Shown: in pieces, positions 8,066-16,796 of the stretch
Layout: every line of letters begins with the position of its first letter
How positions within the stretch are numbered: the stretch's first letter is position 1
Source: Cryobacterium sp. N22
Lineage (GTDB): Bacteria > Actinomycetota > Actinomycetes > Actinomycetales > Microbacteriaceae
DNA: 64,000 bases
Direction: 5' to 3'
Assembly: GCF_002929555.1 (NCBI RefSeq)
Contig: NZ_PJJP01000034.1
Span: forward strand, 154,937-218,936
Program-made: the position numbers and the translations under genes
Notes under the pieces: generated by a model
Database searches by the model: none
What the model was told of the DNA's origin: nothing
Seen by the model: only the letters and a program-made list of their open reading frames with translations

Positions 8066-9058
8066 GTGGGGGACACGAGAGAACGCGCAGTGGTAGCCGG
8101 GGCATCCGGGTTCATCGGCCAGAGGCTTGTTCGCGAGCTCCGCGACCAGGGCTACGAGGTCGCCCGCATCGGCCGCACCGGGCCCGACGCGCGCTGGGAC
8201 GACGACGACGCCGTGCGGGCGCTGATCGACGGTTCCGCGCTGGTCATCAACCTGGCCGGCACAAGCGTGAACTGCCGGTACACCGACCGGAACCGCACCG
8301 AGATCCTGCGCTCCCGGATCGACACCACCCGGCAGCTTCGCGAGGCCATCGAGGCGAGCGTCCGGCCGCCGCGGGTGTGGCTGAACGCGAGCACCGCCAC
8401 CATCTACCGGTACGCGATGGATCGCCCGATGACCGAGACCCACGGCGAGATCGGCTCCGGCTTCTCGGCGGACATCGCCCGCAACTGGGAGGACGAGTTC
8501 TTCGGCGGCGACCTGCCCGGGACCCGGCGGGTGGCGCTGCGGATGGCCATCGTGCTCGGCGACGGTCCCGCCACCGCGATTCTCCTGCGCCTGGCCCGTT
8601 TCGGGCTGGGCGGCCCGCAGGTCGACGGCCGGTGGTTTCCGCACCGGCGCTATCGCGGCATCGGCGCCCAGCCGACCGGCGACAGCAGGGCGCCGACGCA
8701 TCACTCCCGCGGGCGGCAGCGTTTCAGCTGGATTCACATCGACGATGTCGTGGCATCCATCCGATTCATCGTCGCCCACGACGAACTCACCGGGCCGGTC
8801 AACCTCGCCGCGCCGCACCCCAGCGACAACCGCACGCTCATGTCGACGCTGCGCCGCAGTGTGGGCGCCAGGCTCGGCCTGCCGGCGTTCCGCTGGATGC
8901 TTGAACCGGCCATGTGGCTGCTGCGCACCGAACCCGAGCTGGTGCTCAAGAGCCGCTGGGTGGAGCCGGAACGCCTGGTCGCCGCCGGATACCGGTTCCT
9001 CTGGCCAGACCTTGAGCCCGCCATCGCCGATGTGGCCACGCGAACGGCACGACAGTGA
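8066..9058 (+). CDS. TIGR01777-family NAD(P)-dependent epimerase/SDR
   Basis: A 330-residue extended short-chain dehydrogenase with the Rossmann glycine motif AGASGFIG (residues 11-18), ALVINLAGTSVNCRYTDRNR typical of TIGR01777 proteins, WLNASTATIYRYAMDRPMTE near the active site and a C-terminal DUF1731-like end (FRWMLEPAMWLLRTEPELVL). GTG at 8066 is used. The family is related to nucleoside-sugar epimerases, but its substrates are unproved; plastid and cyanobacterial homologues have been linked to cell division. A short insertion (residues ~192-215, GDSRAPTHHSRGR region) is less typical. The next small gene overlaps by GTGA. Confidence 0.83.
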   Translation: MGDTRERAVVAGASGFIGQRLVRELRDQGYEVARIGRTGPDARWDDDDAVRALIDGSALVINLAGTSVNCRYTDRNRTEILRSRIDTTRQLREAIEASVRPPRVWLNASTATIYRYAMDRPMTETHGEIGSGFSADIARNWEDEFFGGDLPGTRRVALRMAIVLGDGPATAILLRLARFGLGGPQVDGRWFPHRRYRGIGAQPTGDSRAPTHHSRGRQRFSWIHIDDVVASIRFIVAHDELTGPVNLAAPHPSDNRTLMSTLRRSVGARLGLPAFRWMLEPAMWLLRTEPELVLKSRWVEPERLVAAGYRFLWPDLEPAIADVATRTARQ

Positions 9059-9303
9059 CCGGGGATCGCGCCCGCGGCGCACTCACCGCACGACTGGCAC
9101 GCCTGGGTCGCACGATCGCCCAGGCGGCCCTGAAAACGGCTCTGGTGATCTTCGACGCACTGGGAGCCGGCCCCGGCTCCGCGACGTCGTCGGTCGTTCA
9201 CCTGCCCGTCCTGCTGCCGCGCCGGGGCGAGGACGAACCTCCCGCCGTCGCGACCCGCGCGAAGCCGCGTTTTCGGCGCCGCCGGAAGCGTCGGTCCAAC
9301 TAG
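9055..9303 (+). CDS. small basic hypothetical protein
   Basis: An 82-residue reading frame whose GTG overlaps the TGA of the epimerase gene, suggesting translational coupling. It has a weakly hydrophobic middle and an Arg/Lys-rich end (RFRRRRKRRSN). No family was recognised. It could be a membrane-peripheral or nucleic-acid-binding protein, or a non-coding frame favoured by high GC. The precise stop/start overlap is the main argument that it is real. Confidence 0.4.
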   Translation: MTGDRARGALTARLARLGRTIAQAALKTALVIFDALGAGPGSATSSVVHLPVLLPRRGEDEPPAVATRAKPRFRRRRKRRSN

Positions 9304-9851
9304 GCGAGCAGCGCGATGACCTCCGCCACGGTGCCGCACTGGCCGAGGGCCGGGAAGACGCCGACCACGCTCGTGGTGTGGGCATCCGCGCTGCGATCGG
9401 TGATGGCGTCGACCGCCAGGGTCACGGTGTAGCCGCGGTCATACGCATCGCGGGCCGTGGACTCCACGCCGAGGCTCGTCGCGATGCCCGCCAGCACGAT
9501 CTGGGTGATGCCCCGCTCGGTCAGCACGGCGTCGAGGTCGGTGCCCGCGAAGGCGCTCCAGGTGGCGCGGGTGACGGTGACGTCGGTGGGCTGCTGGTCG
9601 AGACCGGGCACGAGGGCGCTGAACGCCGCCGGGAACTCCCGGGCGCCCGCGCCATACTCGGTGCGGCCGGCCGGCGTGCCGTTGACGTTCGCCAGCACCA
9701 CGAGCAGCTCATGCTCGCGAAACGCTGCGAGCAGTTCGGCGGCGCGCTCGACGATCTCCTCGGCCGGATGCGCGGTAGGGCCGCCGAGCGTTCCGGCCTG
9801 CAGGTCGATCACGATGAGGGCGGTCGTGCTGTCGAGAGCGGTGATGGTCAC
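9300..9851 (-). CDS. isochorismatase-family cysteine-hydrolase-fold protein lacking the usual cysteine
   Basis: The GTG start at 9851 overlaps the stop of the upstream hxlR gene. The 183-residue protein has TALIVIDLQAGTL (catalytic Asp region), an ATWSAF segment and LAGIATSLGVESTARDAYD. In most amidohydrolase members the position before V-E-S-T-A is Cys (CVxxTA); here it is Gly. This means it is probably not a nicotinamidase-type amidase; a Gly there also occurs in PhzD-like vinyl-ether hydrolases. It is cytoplasmic and co-transcribed with HxlR, which often senses reactive electrophiles. The substrate is unknown. Confidence 0.8.
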   Translation of the reverse strand: MTITALDSTTALIVIDLQAGTLGGPTAHPAEEIVERAAELLAAFREHELLVVLANVNGTPAGRTEYGAGAREFPAAFSALVPGLDQQPTDVTVTRATWSAFAGTDLDAVLTERGITQIVLAGIATSLGVESTARDAYDRGYTVTLAVDAITDRSADAHTTSVVGVFPALGQCGTVAEVIALLA

Positions 9852-10237
9852 AGGGATTCTCCTTGGGGCGGGGCGGGTTGGCGGTGGTGATGCTCGAGGA
9901 TGCCGGGGAGCTGGTCGCGGATGGTGTCGATCAGGGCGCGCACGCTCAGGGCGACGGGGCGGCCGAGGTCGGTGAGGGCGTAGTCCACCCGGAGCGCCTC
10001 GGTGGAGTGCTGTGTTCGCGACACCAGCCCGTGCCCCTCGAGCCGCTGCAGCGTCTGCCCCAGCATTCGGTCCGAGATTCCCCGCACCGCCCGGCCCAGT
10101 TGGGCGAACCTCAACGGTCCATCGATCAATGCCGCGAGGGTGAGTGCGCCCCAGCGGCCGGTCGCGTGTTCCAGCACTTCGCGCGACGTGGCAACCGGGT
10201 CGGCCCACTCGGCGGACTGAGCGATCTCCGGCGTCAT
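9848..10237 (-). CDS. HxlR-family winged-helix transcriptional regulator
   Basis: A 129-residue regulator with the HxlR core: HATGRWGALTLAALIDGPLR, FAQLGRAVRGISDRMLGQTL, QRLEGHGLVSRT and RVDYALTDLGRPV. There is no obvious conserved N-terminal redox cysteine, so effector sensing by Cys oxidation is not supported. It leads an operon with the isochorismatase-like gene (GTGA overlap). An inverted repeat 24 bp upstream of the start (10261-10281) is the likely operator for autorepression. Confidence 0.87.
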   Translation of the reverse strand: MTPEIAQSAEWADPVATSREVLEHATGRWGALTLAALIDGPLRFAQLGRAVRGISDRMLGQTLQRLEGHGLVSRTQHSTEALRVDYALTDLGRPVALSVRALIDTIRDQLPGILEHHHRQPAPPQGESL

Positions 10238-10260
10238 GGCTACAGGCTAGGCCGGATCAA

Positions 10261-10281
10261 GTACTTACGCAAAGTAAGCAC
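10261..10281. promoter_or_regulatory. inverted repeat, candidate HxlR operator
   Basis: GTACTTAC, spacer GCAAA, then GTAAGCAC: 8-bp arms with a single mismatch, in the divergent region between hxlR (start 10237) and the molybdenum regulator (start 10372). The layout is typical of an autorepressor site. It is nearer to hxlR. Confidence 0.5.
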
Positions 10282-10371
10282 TTCTGTCACCCCGCCGACC
10301 GACTATCGCCAGTCGCGAATACGGACCGAGGCGCAGGTCCATTCCGCGGAATCGGCGATAGCATGGTTCCC

Positions 10372-10776
10372 ATGCCTCAGATACGCATCAAAGACGCCGC
10401 CGCGTTCTTGAGTGTCAGCGACGACACCGTGCGCCGGTGGATCGACAACGGCGTGCTGCCCAGCTCGAAGGACGCCTCGTCGCGCACGGTCGTCGACGGT
10501 CTGGCGCTGGCCCAGCTGGCGCGCAAGAACGCGGTGCTCCCGGAGGACCCGTCGGGAATCGGCCGGTCCGCCCGCAACCGGTTCGTGGGCCTCGTGACCG
10601 ACATCGTGATGGACACGGTGATGGCCCAGGTCGAGATCCAGTGCGGCCCGCACCGGGTCGTGTCACTGATGAGCAGCGAAGCCGTGCGCGAGCTCGGCCT
10701 GGAACTCGGCTCGGTCGCCATCGCCGTGGTGAAGGCCACGACGGTCATCGTCGAAACCCCCCAGGGGCGAGTCTGA
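10372..10776 (+). CDS. helix-turn-helix/TOBE molybdate-responsive protein (molybdopterin-binding type)
   Basis: The start at ATG 10372 gives MPQIRIKDAAAFL; another ATG three codons upstream (10363) is possible. The 134-residue protein has an excisionase/MerR-like HTH at residues ~4-50 (AAAFLSVSDDTVRRWIDNGV) followed by a Mop/TOBE domain at ~65-130 (ARNRFVGLVTDIVMDTVMAQ...VEIQCGPHRVVSLMSS). TOBE domains bind molybdate or tungstate oxyanions. This one-HTH, one-TOBE architecture commonly precedes modABC in actinobacteria, so it is probably the molybdate-dependent regulator or a storage protein. modA begins 2 bp after its stop. Confidence 0.82.
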   Translation: MPQIRIKDAAAFLSVSDDTVRRWIDNGVLPSSKDASSRTVVDGLALAQLARKNAVLPEDPSGIGRSARNRFVGLVTDIVMDTVMAQVEIQCGPHRVVSLMSSEAVRELGLELGSVAIAVVKATTVIVETPQGRV

Positions 10777-10778
10777 CC

Positions 10779-11561
10779 GTGGCCCGCGTCACCCGCGGCC
10801 TCGCGATCGTACTCGGAATCACCCTGGCCCTCACCGGATGCGCAACCCCGGCCGCCGGCTCACCGACCGGCTCCGCCGTCACCCTCCAGGGCGACATCAC
10901 GGTCTACGCCGCCGCGTCGCTCCAGGCCACCTTCACCGACCTGGCCGCGTCCTTCGAGACCGACCACCCGGGCACCACGGTGGTGCTGAACTTCGCGGGC
11001 TCCTCCGCCCTCGTCACCCAGATCATCGAGGGCGCCCCGGCCGACGTGTTCGCCTCGGCAGACACCGCCAACATGACCAGGCTCACGGACGCGTCCCTGA
11101 CCGACGGCAGCCCCGTCGACTTCGCCACCAACGTCCTGGCCATCGCCGTGCCGCCGGGCAACCCGGCGGGCATCACCGACCTCGCCGACTTGGCCGGCCC
11201 CGACGTCAGGCTCGTCGTCTGCGCCCCCGAGGTGCCCTGCGGCCGCGCGGCCACGGCCCTGGCCGCGACCGCCGGCGTCACGCTCACCCCGGTGAGCGAG
11301 GAATCGTCCGTCACCGATGTGCTCGGCAAGGTCACCTCGGGCGAAGCGGACGCCGGCCTGGTCTACGTCACCGACGTGGCCGCCGCGGGCGCCGCCGTCG
11401 AGGGCATTGAGTTCGCCGAGTCCGCCGGCGCCGTCAACACCTACCCGATCGTGCCCGTGACCGGCTCGGCATCCGCCGACGTGGCCCGGGCGTTCGTGGA
11501 CTACGTCACCGGCGGCACCGGCGCCGCCGTGCTCGGTGCCGCGGGCTTCGGGGCGCCGTAA
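10779..11561 (+). CDS. modA: molybdate ABC transporter substrate-binding lipoprotein
   Basis: The GTG at 10779 gives a 260-residue protein beginning with a lipoprotein signal: [20 protein letters not shown] then Cys21. The mature part has ModA features: [55 protein letters not shown] and AGLVYVTDV, the serine and backbone positions that cradle molybdate. It is anchored outside the membrane and delivers molybdate or tungstate to ModB. It is flanked by the TOBE regulator and modB, 4 bp from the latter. Confidence 0.92.
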   Translation: MARVTRGLAIVLGITLALTGCATPAAGSPTGSAVTLQGDITVYAAASLQATFTDLAASFETDHPGTTVVLNFAGSSALVTQIIEGAPADVFASADTANMTRLTDASLTDGSPVDFATNVLAIAVPPGNPAGITDLADLAGPDVRLVVCAPEVPCGRAATALAATAGVTLTPVSEESSVTDVLGKVTSGEADAGLVYVTDVAAAGAAVEGIEFAESAGAVNTYPIVPVTGSASADVARAFVDYVTGGTGAAVLGAAGFGAP

Positions 11562-11565
11562 TCCC

Positions 11566-12360
11566 ATGACGGTTCCCCGCTGGGTCTTCGCCATGGCCGG
11601 TATCGGCGCGGCCTTCGTGCTGCTGCCGCTGGTGGCGATGGTGCTCCGGGTGAACTGGGCGGAGTTCGTGCCGCTGATCAGTTCGGAGGCCTCGGTCGCC
11701 GCACTGCTCCTCAGCCTGCGCACGTCGCTGGCCGCCACCCTGCTATGCGTGATCTTCGGCGTACCGATGGCGCTGGTGCTGGCCCGCACCGACTTCTGGG
11801 GTCAGAAGGTGCTCCGCTCGCTGGTGCTGCTCCCCCTCGTGCTCCCGCCGGTCGTGGGCGGCATCGCGCTGCTCTACACGTTCGGCCGCCGCGGGCTGCT
11901 CGGGCAGACCTTCGAGCTCCTGGGCATCGAGATCGCCTTCTCCACCACCGCCGTCGTGATCGCGCAGACCTTCGTCGCCCTGCCGTTCCTGGTGCTGAGC
12001 CTGGAGGGCGCCCTGCGCACGGTGGGCAGCCGCTACGAGGCCGTCGGCGCCACCCTCGGCGCGAGCCCCACCACGGTGCTGCGCCGCATCACCCTGCCCC
12101 TGGTGCTGCCGGCGGTGCTCTCCGGCGCCGTGCTGTCGTTCGCCAGGGCCCTCGGCGAGTTCGGCGCCACCCTCACCTTCGCCGGCAGCCTGCAGGGCAC
12201 CACCCGCACCCTGCCGCTGGAGATCTACCTGCAGCGGGAGACCGACCCCGACACCGCCGTGGCCCTGTCACTGGTGCTGGTGGTCGTGGCCGTCATCATC
12301 GTCAGCCTCGCCCACCGCACCGGTGAGCCCTCCCGCCGGCGGGCGCGGGCGCTCTCGTGA
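11566..12360 (+). CDS. modB: molybdate ABC transporter permease
   Basis: ATG 11566 is used; the longer frame reads back into modA. The 264-residue protein has about five or six membrane helices and the permease EAA loop near residues 165-195 ([30 protein letters not shown]) contacting the ATPase. [15 protein letters not shown] is characteristic of ModB/CysT-type permeases. It forms the inner-membrane channel for molybdate. Its stop overlaps the GTG of modC by 4 bp, so modB and modC are translationally coupled. Confidence 0.92.
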   Translation: MTVPRWVFAMAGIGAAFVLLPLVAMVLRVNWAEFVPLISSEASVAALLLSLRTSLAATLLCVIFGVPMALVLARTDFWGQKVLRSLVLLPLVLPPVVGGIALLYTFGRRGLLGQTFELLGIEIAFSTTAVVIAQTFVALPFLVLSLEGALRTVGSRYEAVGATLGASPTTVLRRITLPLVLPAVLSGAVLSFARALGEFGATLTFAGSLQGTTRTLPLEIYLQRETDPDTAVALSLVLVVVAVIIVSLAHRTGEPSRRRARALS

Positions 12361-13445
12361 CCTTCTCCCTCGACCTGCACGTCGCCGAACGCGACGTGAG
12401 CCTGCACCTGGACGTGGCGGCCGGTGAGACCGTCGCGATCCTCGGACCCAACGGCGCCGGCAAGTCCACCCTGCTGGGCACCATCGCCGGGTTGGTCACC
12501 CCCGACTCCGGGCGCGCGGAGCTCAACGGCACCGTGTTGTTCGACCTGCCGGCAGCCGGGAGCGGCCGCCGGATCTGGCGTCCGCCGCACCAGCGCGGCG
12601 TCTCCCTGCTGGCGCAGGAGGCGTTGCTGTTCCCGCACCTGAGCGCACTCGACAACGTGGCCTTCGGCCCGCGCAGCGCGGGTGTCCCGGCGACCCGCGC
12701 ACGCCAGACGGCGACCCGGTGGCTGCGCGAAGTGGATGCCGAGGCCCTCGCGGCCCGGCGCCCGGCCGAGCTCTCCGGCGGGCAGGCTCAGCGCATCGCG
12801 GTGGCGCGGGCGCTGGCCTCCGACCCCGGCCTGTTGCTGCTGGACGAACCGCTGGCCGCGCTGGATATCTCGGTGGCCCCGGCGGTGCGGCGGATGCTCC
12901 GCCGCGTGCTTTTCGATCGCAGCGCCGTGATCGTGACCCACGACGTGCTCGACGCGTACACCCTCGCCGACAGGGTCGTGATCATCGAAGACGGCCGGGT
13001 CGTCGACCAGGGAACACCCGCGGAGGTGCTCGATCGCCCGCGCAGCGCGTTCGCGGCGGGCCTGGCCGGGCTGAACCTGATCACCGGCATCCGGCGGGGC
13101 GACACCCTGGTCGTGGCCGACCCCGCGACGACGATCACCATCGACGCCGGGTCGGCCGGCGCCGACGGCGACCCCATCTCCCTCGCGGTGAGGCCCGCGG
13201 CAGTGACGGTGACGTTCGACGAACCGGCCGATCCGGCCCGCACCAGCGTGCGCGCCGAGCTGATCGACCTCGAACCCCGGGGCGACTTCGTGCGGGCGCG
13301 CAGCGCCCTGCTCGCCGCGGATGTCAGCCCGAAGGACGCCGCGGGGCTCGATGCGGCCGTGGGCTCGGCCCTGTGGTTCTCGATTCCGTCTGCCGCCGCG
13401 ATGGTCTACCCCACCGGCCGATCCGAAAGGTCCGCACCATCGTGA
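12357..13445 (+). CDS. modC: molybdate ABC transporter ATP-binding protein
   Basis: A 362-residue ATPase: Walker [10 protein letters not shown] (residues 30-38), Q-loop in [15 protein letters not shown], signature [16 protein letters not shown] and Walker [13 protein letters not shown], followed by a C-terminal TOBE-like regulatory domain from ~240 onward ([14 protein letters not shown]). It hydrolyses ATP on the cytoplasmic face of ModB. GTG start overlaps modB; its TGA overlaps the ATG of the next gene (TGATG). Confidence 0.92.
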   Translation: MTFSLDLHVAERDVSLHLDVAAGETVAILGPNGAGKSTLLGTIAGLVTPDSGRAELNGTVLFDLPAAGSGRRIWRPPHQRGVSLLAQEALLFPHLSALDNVAFGPRSAGVPATRARQTATRWLREVDAEALAARRPAELSGGQAQRIAVARALASDPGLLLLDEPLAALDISVAPAVRRMLRRVLFDRSAVIVTHDVLDAYTLADRVVIIEDGRVVDQGTPAEVLDRPRSAFAAGLAGLNLITGIRRGDTLVVADPATTITIDAGSAGADGDPISLAVRPAAVTVTFDEPADPARTSVRAELIDLEPRGDFVRARSALLAADVSPKDAAGLDAAVGSALWFSIPSAAAMVYPTGRSERSAPS

Positions 13446-13930
13446 TGCATCCAGAAGTTGCCCAGGCCATCCGACTCTTCGCGCTGCTCGGCGACAGCCC
13501 ACAGCCGGCCGTCGCCGAGGCCGACAACGACGAGTACGGCGCCGCGCTCACCCGGATCGGGGCGCGGACCGTGCGGCTGCGGGTCGGCAAGCTGACCCCG
13601 ACCAAAGTGGGCCTGTTCGTCGCCGTCTGGCGGCGCTCGACCGCCGGACCCACGGAACCGTTCCCCGCCGACGACGTCGACCTGCTGGTGATCACCACCA
13701 CGGAGGGCCAGAACGCCGGCCAGTTCGTCTTCCCCCGGTCGGCGCTGGTGCGCCACGGCATCACCTCGGTGGCCGGCGCCGGCGGCAAACGGGGCTTCAG
13801 GGTCTACCCGCCGTGGTCCCCCACCGACAATGCCCAGGCCATCCGCACCCAGAAGTGGCAGGGCGCGTACTTCCTCGACACCGGCGACGGGTTCGATCTC
13901 GACCGGCTGCGGATACTCACCGGCCAGTGA
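13445..13930 (+). CDS. MepB-like protein
   Basis: A 161-residue protein whose ATG shares a base with the modC stop (TGATG). It shows the MepB pattern: EYGAALTRIGARTVRLRVGK LTPTKVGLFVAVW, DVDLLVITTTEGQNAGQFVF, VYPPWSPTDNAQAIRTQKWQ and a terminal YFLD. MepB was named from the Staphylococcus mepRAB operon but its biochemical activity is unknown. Nothing here links it to multidrug efflux. Coupling to modC is intriguing, but may only reflect compact packing. Confidence 0.78.
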   Translation: MHPEVAQAIRLFALLGDSPQPAVAEADNDEYGAALTRIGARTVRLRVGKLTPTKVGLFVAVWRRSTAGPTEPFPADDVDLLVITTTEGQNAGQFVFPRSALVRHGITSVAGAGGKRGFRVYPPWSPTDNAQAIRTQKWQGAYFLDTGDGFDLDRLRILTGQ

Positions 13931-13943
13931 GACCCGGACGTCG

Positions 13944-15581
13944 CTAGTAGCGCACCTCGTCGACCGGACCGCCGCCGGCGAGGTCTTCGAGCAGCAGTTC
14001 GGGGTGGTCGCGCACGGTGTTGCGCAGGCGCCACGGGGTGCTGAACAGGGCCAGCAGGGTGCCGTCGCTGCGGCGGAGCACCTCGACCTGGCGGTCGTGC
14101 CCGAGGATCAGCGCACTCTCCTTGTCGGTGCGGCGAGCCAGCTGGTAGGGCAGCACGTCGCTGCGAATCGCGGCGCCGAAGTCGTGCGACATCCGCTCTT
14201 CGACGACCTCGAACTGCATCGGGCCGACAGCGCCGAGCACCGGGGCCTGGTCGCCGCGGAGATCCGAGCGCATCACCTGAATGACGCCCTCGTGGTCGAG
14301 CTGGTCGATGCCGCGACGGAACTGCTTGTGCTTGCTGGTGTCGGCGGGGCGCACGGCACGGAAGTGCGCCGGCGCGAACATCGGCAGCGGCGGGAAGGTG
14401 ACGGCGGGGCTGCCCTCGTGGATCGAGTCGCCGACCCGCAGCGCGGAGGCGTTGACCAGGCCGACGATGTCGCCGGGCCAGGCTTCCTCGGCCACCTCAC
14501 GGTCCTTGCCGAACAGCTGCTGGGCGTACTTGGTGGCGAACGGCCGGCCGGTGGCGGAGTGGGTGACCACCATGCCGCGGCGGAACTGGCCGGAGCAGAC
14601 CCGCACGAACGCGACGTAGTCGCGGTGCGAGGAGTTCATGCCGGACTGCACCTTGAAGACGAAGCCGGAGAACGGGCTGGTCACCGGGCGGTGGCCGCCG
14701 TCGGCGTCCAGGCGCGCCTCGGCGGGCGGGGCGAAGTCCACCAGGGTGTCCAGGATGTGCTGCACGCCGAAGTTGAGCACCGCGGCGGAGAACAGCACCG
14801 GGGTGGTCACGCCGTCCAGGAACAGTTCCTCGTCGTGGTTCTGGCCTTCCTCGGCGAGCAGTTCGGATTCCTCGGCGGCGGCGACCCAGGCGGCGCCCTC
14901 GGATGCGGCGGCGTCGTCGGCGCTGGTGCGCTCGAAGTCGGCGCGGGTGGCGCCGCCGGCGGTGCGGTTGAAGCGGATGAAGTCGCTGCTGTCGCGTTCG
15001 ATGACACCACGGAAGTCGCCGGCGATGCCCACCGGCCAGGTCAGCGGGGTGGGGATCAGGCCGGTGCGGGTGCGGATCTCGTCCATCAGGTCGAGCGCGG
15101 CGGAGCCGGGCCGGTCCCACTTGTTGATCACGGTGATGACGGGCAGGCCCCGCTGCTTGCACACCTCGAAGAGCTTCATGGTCTGCACCTCGAGGCCCTT
15201 GCTGGCGTCGACGAGCATCACGGCGGCATCCACCGCGGAGAGCACCCGGAAGGTGTCCTCGGAGAAGTCGGCGTGGCCGGGGGTGTCGACGAGGTTGATG
15301 ACGCTGTCGCGGTACTCGAACTGGATGGCGGCGGAGGTGATCGAGATGCCGCGCTCCTGCTCCATGGTCATCCAGTCGGAGACGGTGCCGCGCCGGCCGG
15401 CCTTGCCGTGCGTGGCGCCGGCGGTGGTGATGGCGCGCGCGTGCAGCAGCAGTGCCTCGGTGAGCGTGGACTTGCCCGCGTCGGGGTGGGAGATGACGGC
15501 GAAGGTGCGCCGGCGCACGGCCTGAGCCTCGACCTCTTTCGGGGACACCTCGGTGCCAGGGGTCACGGTTGCTTCAGCCAC
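13944..15581 (-). CDS. prfC: peptide chain release factor 3 (GTPase)
   Basis: A 545-residue translational GTPase close to the usual RF3 length. G1 is SHPDAGKST (31-39), G2 lies in EQERGISITSAAIQFEY, G3 is DTPGHADFSEDT, G4 is INKWDRP. RF3-specific downstream segments include PLTWPVGIAGDFRGVIERD, FGPVGPMQFEVVEERM-like AVGPMQFEVVEERM and the end LLEDLAGGGPVDEVRY. It recycles RF1/RF2 from terminated ribosomes. It converges on the mepB gene with 13 bp between stops. Its own upstream region (15582-15690) is AT-richer than the surroundings. Confidence 0.95.
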   Translation of the reverse strand: MAEATVTPGTEVSPKEVEAQAVRRRTFAVISHPDAGKSTLTEALLLHARAITTAGATHGKAGRRGTVSDWMTMEQERGISITSAAIQFEYRDSVINLVDTPGHADFSEDTFRVLSAVDAAVMLVDASKGLEVQTMKLFEVCKQRGLPVITVINKWDRPGSAALDLMDEIRTRTGLIPTPLTWPVGIAGDFRGVIERDSSDFIRFNRTAGGATRADFERTSADDAAASEGAAWVAAAEESELLAEEGQNHDEELFLDGVTTPVLFSAAVLNFGVQHILDTLVDFAPPAEARLDADGGHRPVTSPFSGFVFKVQSGMNSSHRDYVAFVRVCSGQFRRGMVVTHSATGRPFATKYAQQLFGKDREVAEEAWPGDIVGLVNASALRVGDSIHEGSPAVTFPPLPMFAPAHFRAVRPADTSKHKQFRRGIDQLDHEGVIQVMRSDLRGDQAPVLGAVGPMQFEVVEERMSHDFGAAIRSDVLPYQLARRTDKESALILGHDRQVEVLRRSDGTLLALFSTPWRLRNTVRDHPELLLEDLAGGGPVDEVRY

Positions 15582-15691
15582 TGCTCGGTTCCTACCTCTA
15601 TATGTCTGTCAATACGCCGCTTGCGCGCACGCGTCCTTCAAACCTAACCTGCGCGGCTGTTCAACTCCTCCCCGCTAATTGTTACCATCCT

Positions 15692-15720
15692 TTACAAACA
15701 GTGTCGGCGCATGGGATACT
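15692..15720 (+). promoter_or_regulatory. candidate promoter of the ROK kinase gene
   Basis: TTACAA (15692-15697), a 17-bp spacer and GATACT (15715-15720) give a plausible sigma-70-type promoter, with an ~80-nt leader before the kinase ATG at 15809. The surrounding region is the AT-rich divergent space shared with prfC. The leader contains a short frame at 15746-15796 ending in the ribosome-binding site. Confidence 0.45.
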
Positions 15721-15808
15721 GACCTCACAGGCAGTTGATGACAGCATGAGCACCCTCGTGGCCGGTTTCTTGCCCGCGACACTCGCCTACCGCTGAGGAG
15801 CCCCCGCC

Positions 15809-16771
15809 ATGACCGCCGTGACCCTCACTCCGGCTCTCGACCAGGCCCTCCCGCTCGGGGACGGCGAGCCGGTGATCGCCGTGGATGTGGGCGGCACCGA
15901 CACCAAGGCCGCGCTCTTCGACGCGTCCGGCCGGATGCTCGGACTCAGCCGCACGCCGACACCGCTCGACGGCGAGAACACGGCCTTCTCGGTCATCGCC
16001 AGGGTGCAGGAACTCACGCTGCAGTTCGCCGCGGACTTTCCCGGGGTGCGGCCCCGGGCGGTGGGCCTGCTCGCGCCTGGCCTCGTCGACGACGACGCGG
16101 GCATCGGCGTGCTCTCCACCAACCTGCACTGGTCCAACGTGCCCTTCAAACAACTCACCGAAGACCTCATCCACCTGCCCACCACCTTCTCGCACGACGT
16201 GCGGGCCGCCGGCGAGGCCGAGTTCAGGCTCGGTGCTGCCCGCCCGTATCGCAACGTGGTGGTGCTGGTCATCGGCACCGGAATCGCCGGTTCGCTGTTC
16301 ATCAACGGCCGGGCCCACACCGGCGCCGGCTACGCGGGCGAGATCGGCCACTCGATAGTGCACCCCGCCGGGCCGCTCTGCGGCTGCGGCTCCCGGGGTT
16401 GCCTGGAGACCGTGGCCTCGGCCGGCGCGATCGTGCGCCGGTACGAGGAGGTCACCGGCATCCGTTTGGGCGGGGCCCGCGAGGTGCTGGCCCTGGCCCG
16501 CACCGGCGACCCCGCGGCAGCGCTGATCTGGAGCGAGGCACTGGACGCCCTCGCCCTGAGCATCGCCCAGCTGGCCGCGATCCTCGCGCCGGAGGCCATC
16601 GTGATCGGCGGCGGGCTGGCGCAGGCGGGCGACCACCTGTTCGTGCCACTGCGTGAACGGGTGAGCGCCCTGCTCAGCTTCCACCGGCGGCCCGTGATCC
16701 TGCCGGCGTCGATCGGCGAGAACGCCGGCCTGCTCGGCGGCGCCCTGCGCGCGCGGGACCTGGTCAGCTAG
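15809..16771 (+). CDS. ROK-family sugar kinase (glucokinase/N-acetylglucosamine kinase type)
   Basis: A 320-residue protein with GAGGAG (15795-15800) before ATG. ROK features: phosphate-loop DVGGTDTK (26-33), catalytic Asp130 in TFSHDVRAAGEAE, GTGIAGSLFINGRAHTGAGY and the ROK zinc site CGCGSRGC (C191, C193, C198). It has no N-terminal HTH, so it is an enzyme rather than a repressor: ATP plus a hexose (glucose, GlcNAc, ManNAc or similar) to the 6-phosphate in the cytoplasm. It faces, tail to tail, the GH3/ABC operon for oligosaccharide uptake, which favours an amino-sugar substrate; this is inference. Confidence 0.82.
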   Translation: MTAVTLTPALDQALPLGDGEPVIAVDVGGTDTKAALFDASGRMLGLSRTPTPLDGENTAFSVIARVQELTLQFAADFPGVRPRAVGLLAPGLVDDDAGIGVLSTNLHWSNVPFKQLTEDLIHLPTTFSHDVRAAGEAEFRLGAARPYRNVVVLVIGTGIAGSLFINGRAHTGAGYAGEIGHSIVHPAGPLCGCGSRGCLETVASAGAIVRRYEEVTGIRLGGAREVLALARTGDPAAALIWSEALDALALSIAQLAAILAPEAIVIGGGLAQAGDHLFVPLRERVSALLSFHRRPVILPASIGENAGLLGGALRARDLVS

Positions 16772-16796
16772 CGGCGCGACGGGCAGCGCCCGCGGG

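Noticed and set aside
9852..10208. A 302-residue version of the isochorismatase-like protein starting at 10208
   Set aside because: The extra N-terminus lies entirely inside hxlR in another frame; the GTG at 9851 with stop/start overlap is the natural start.
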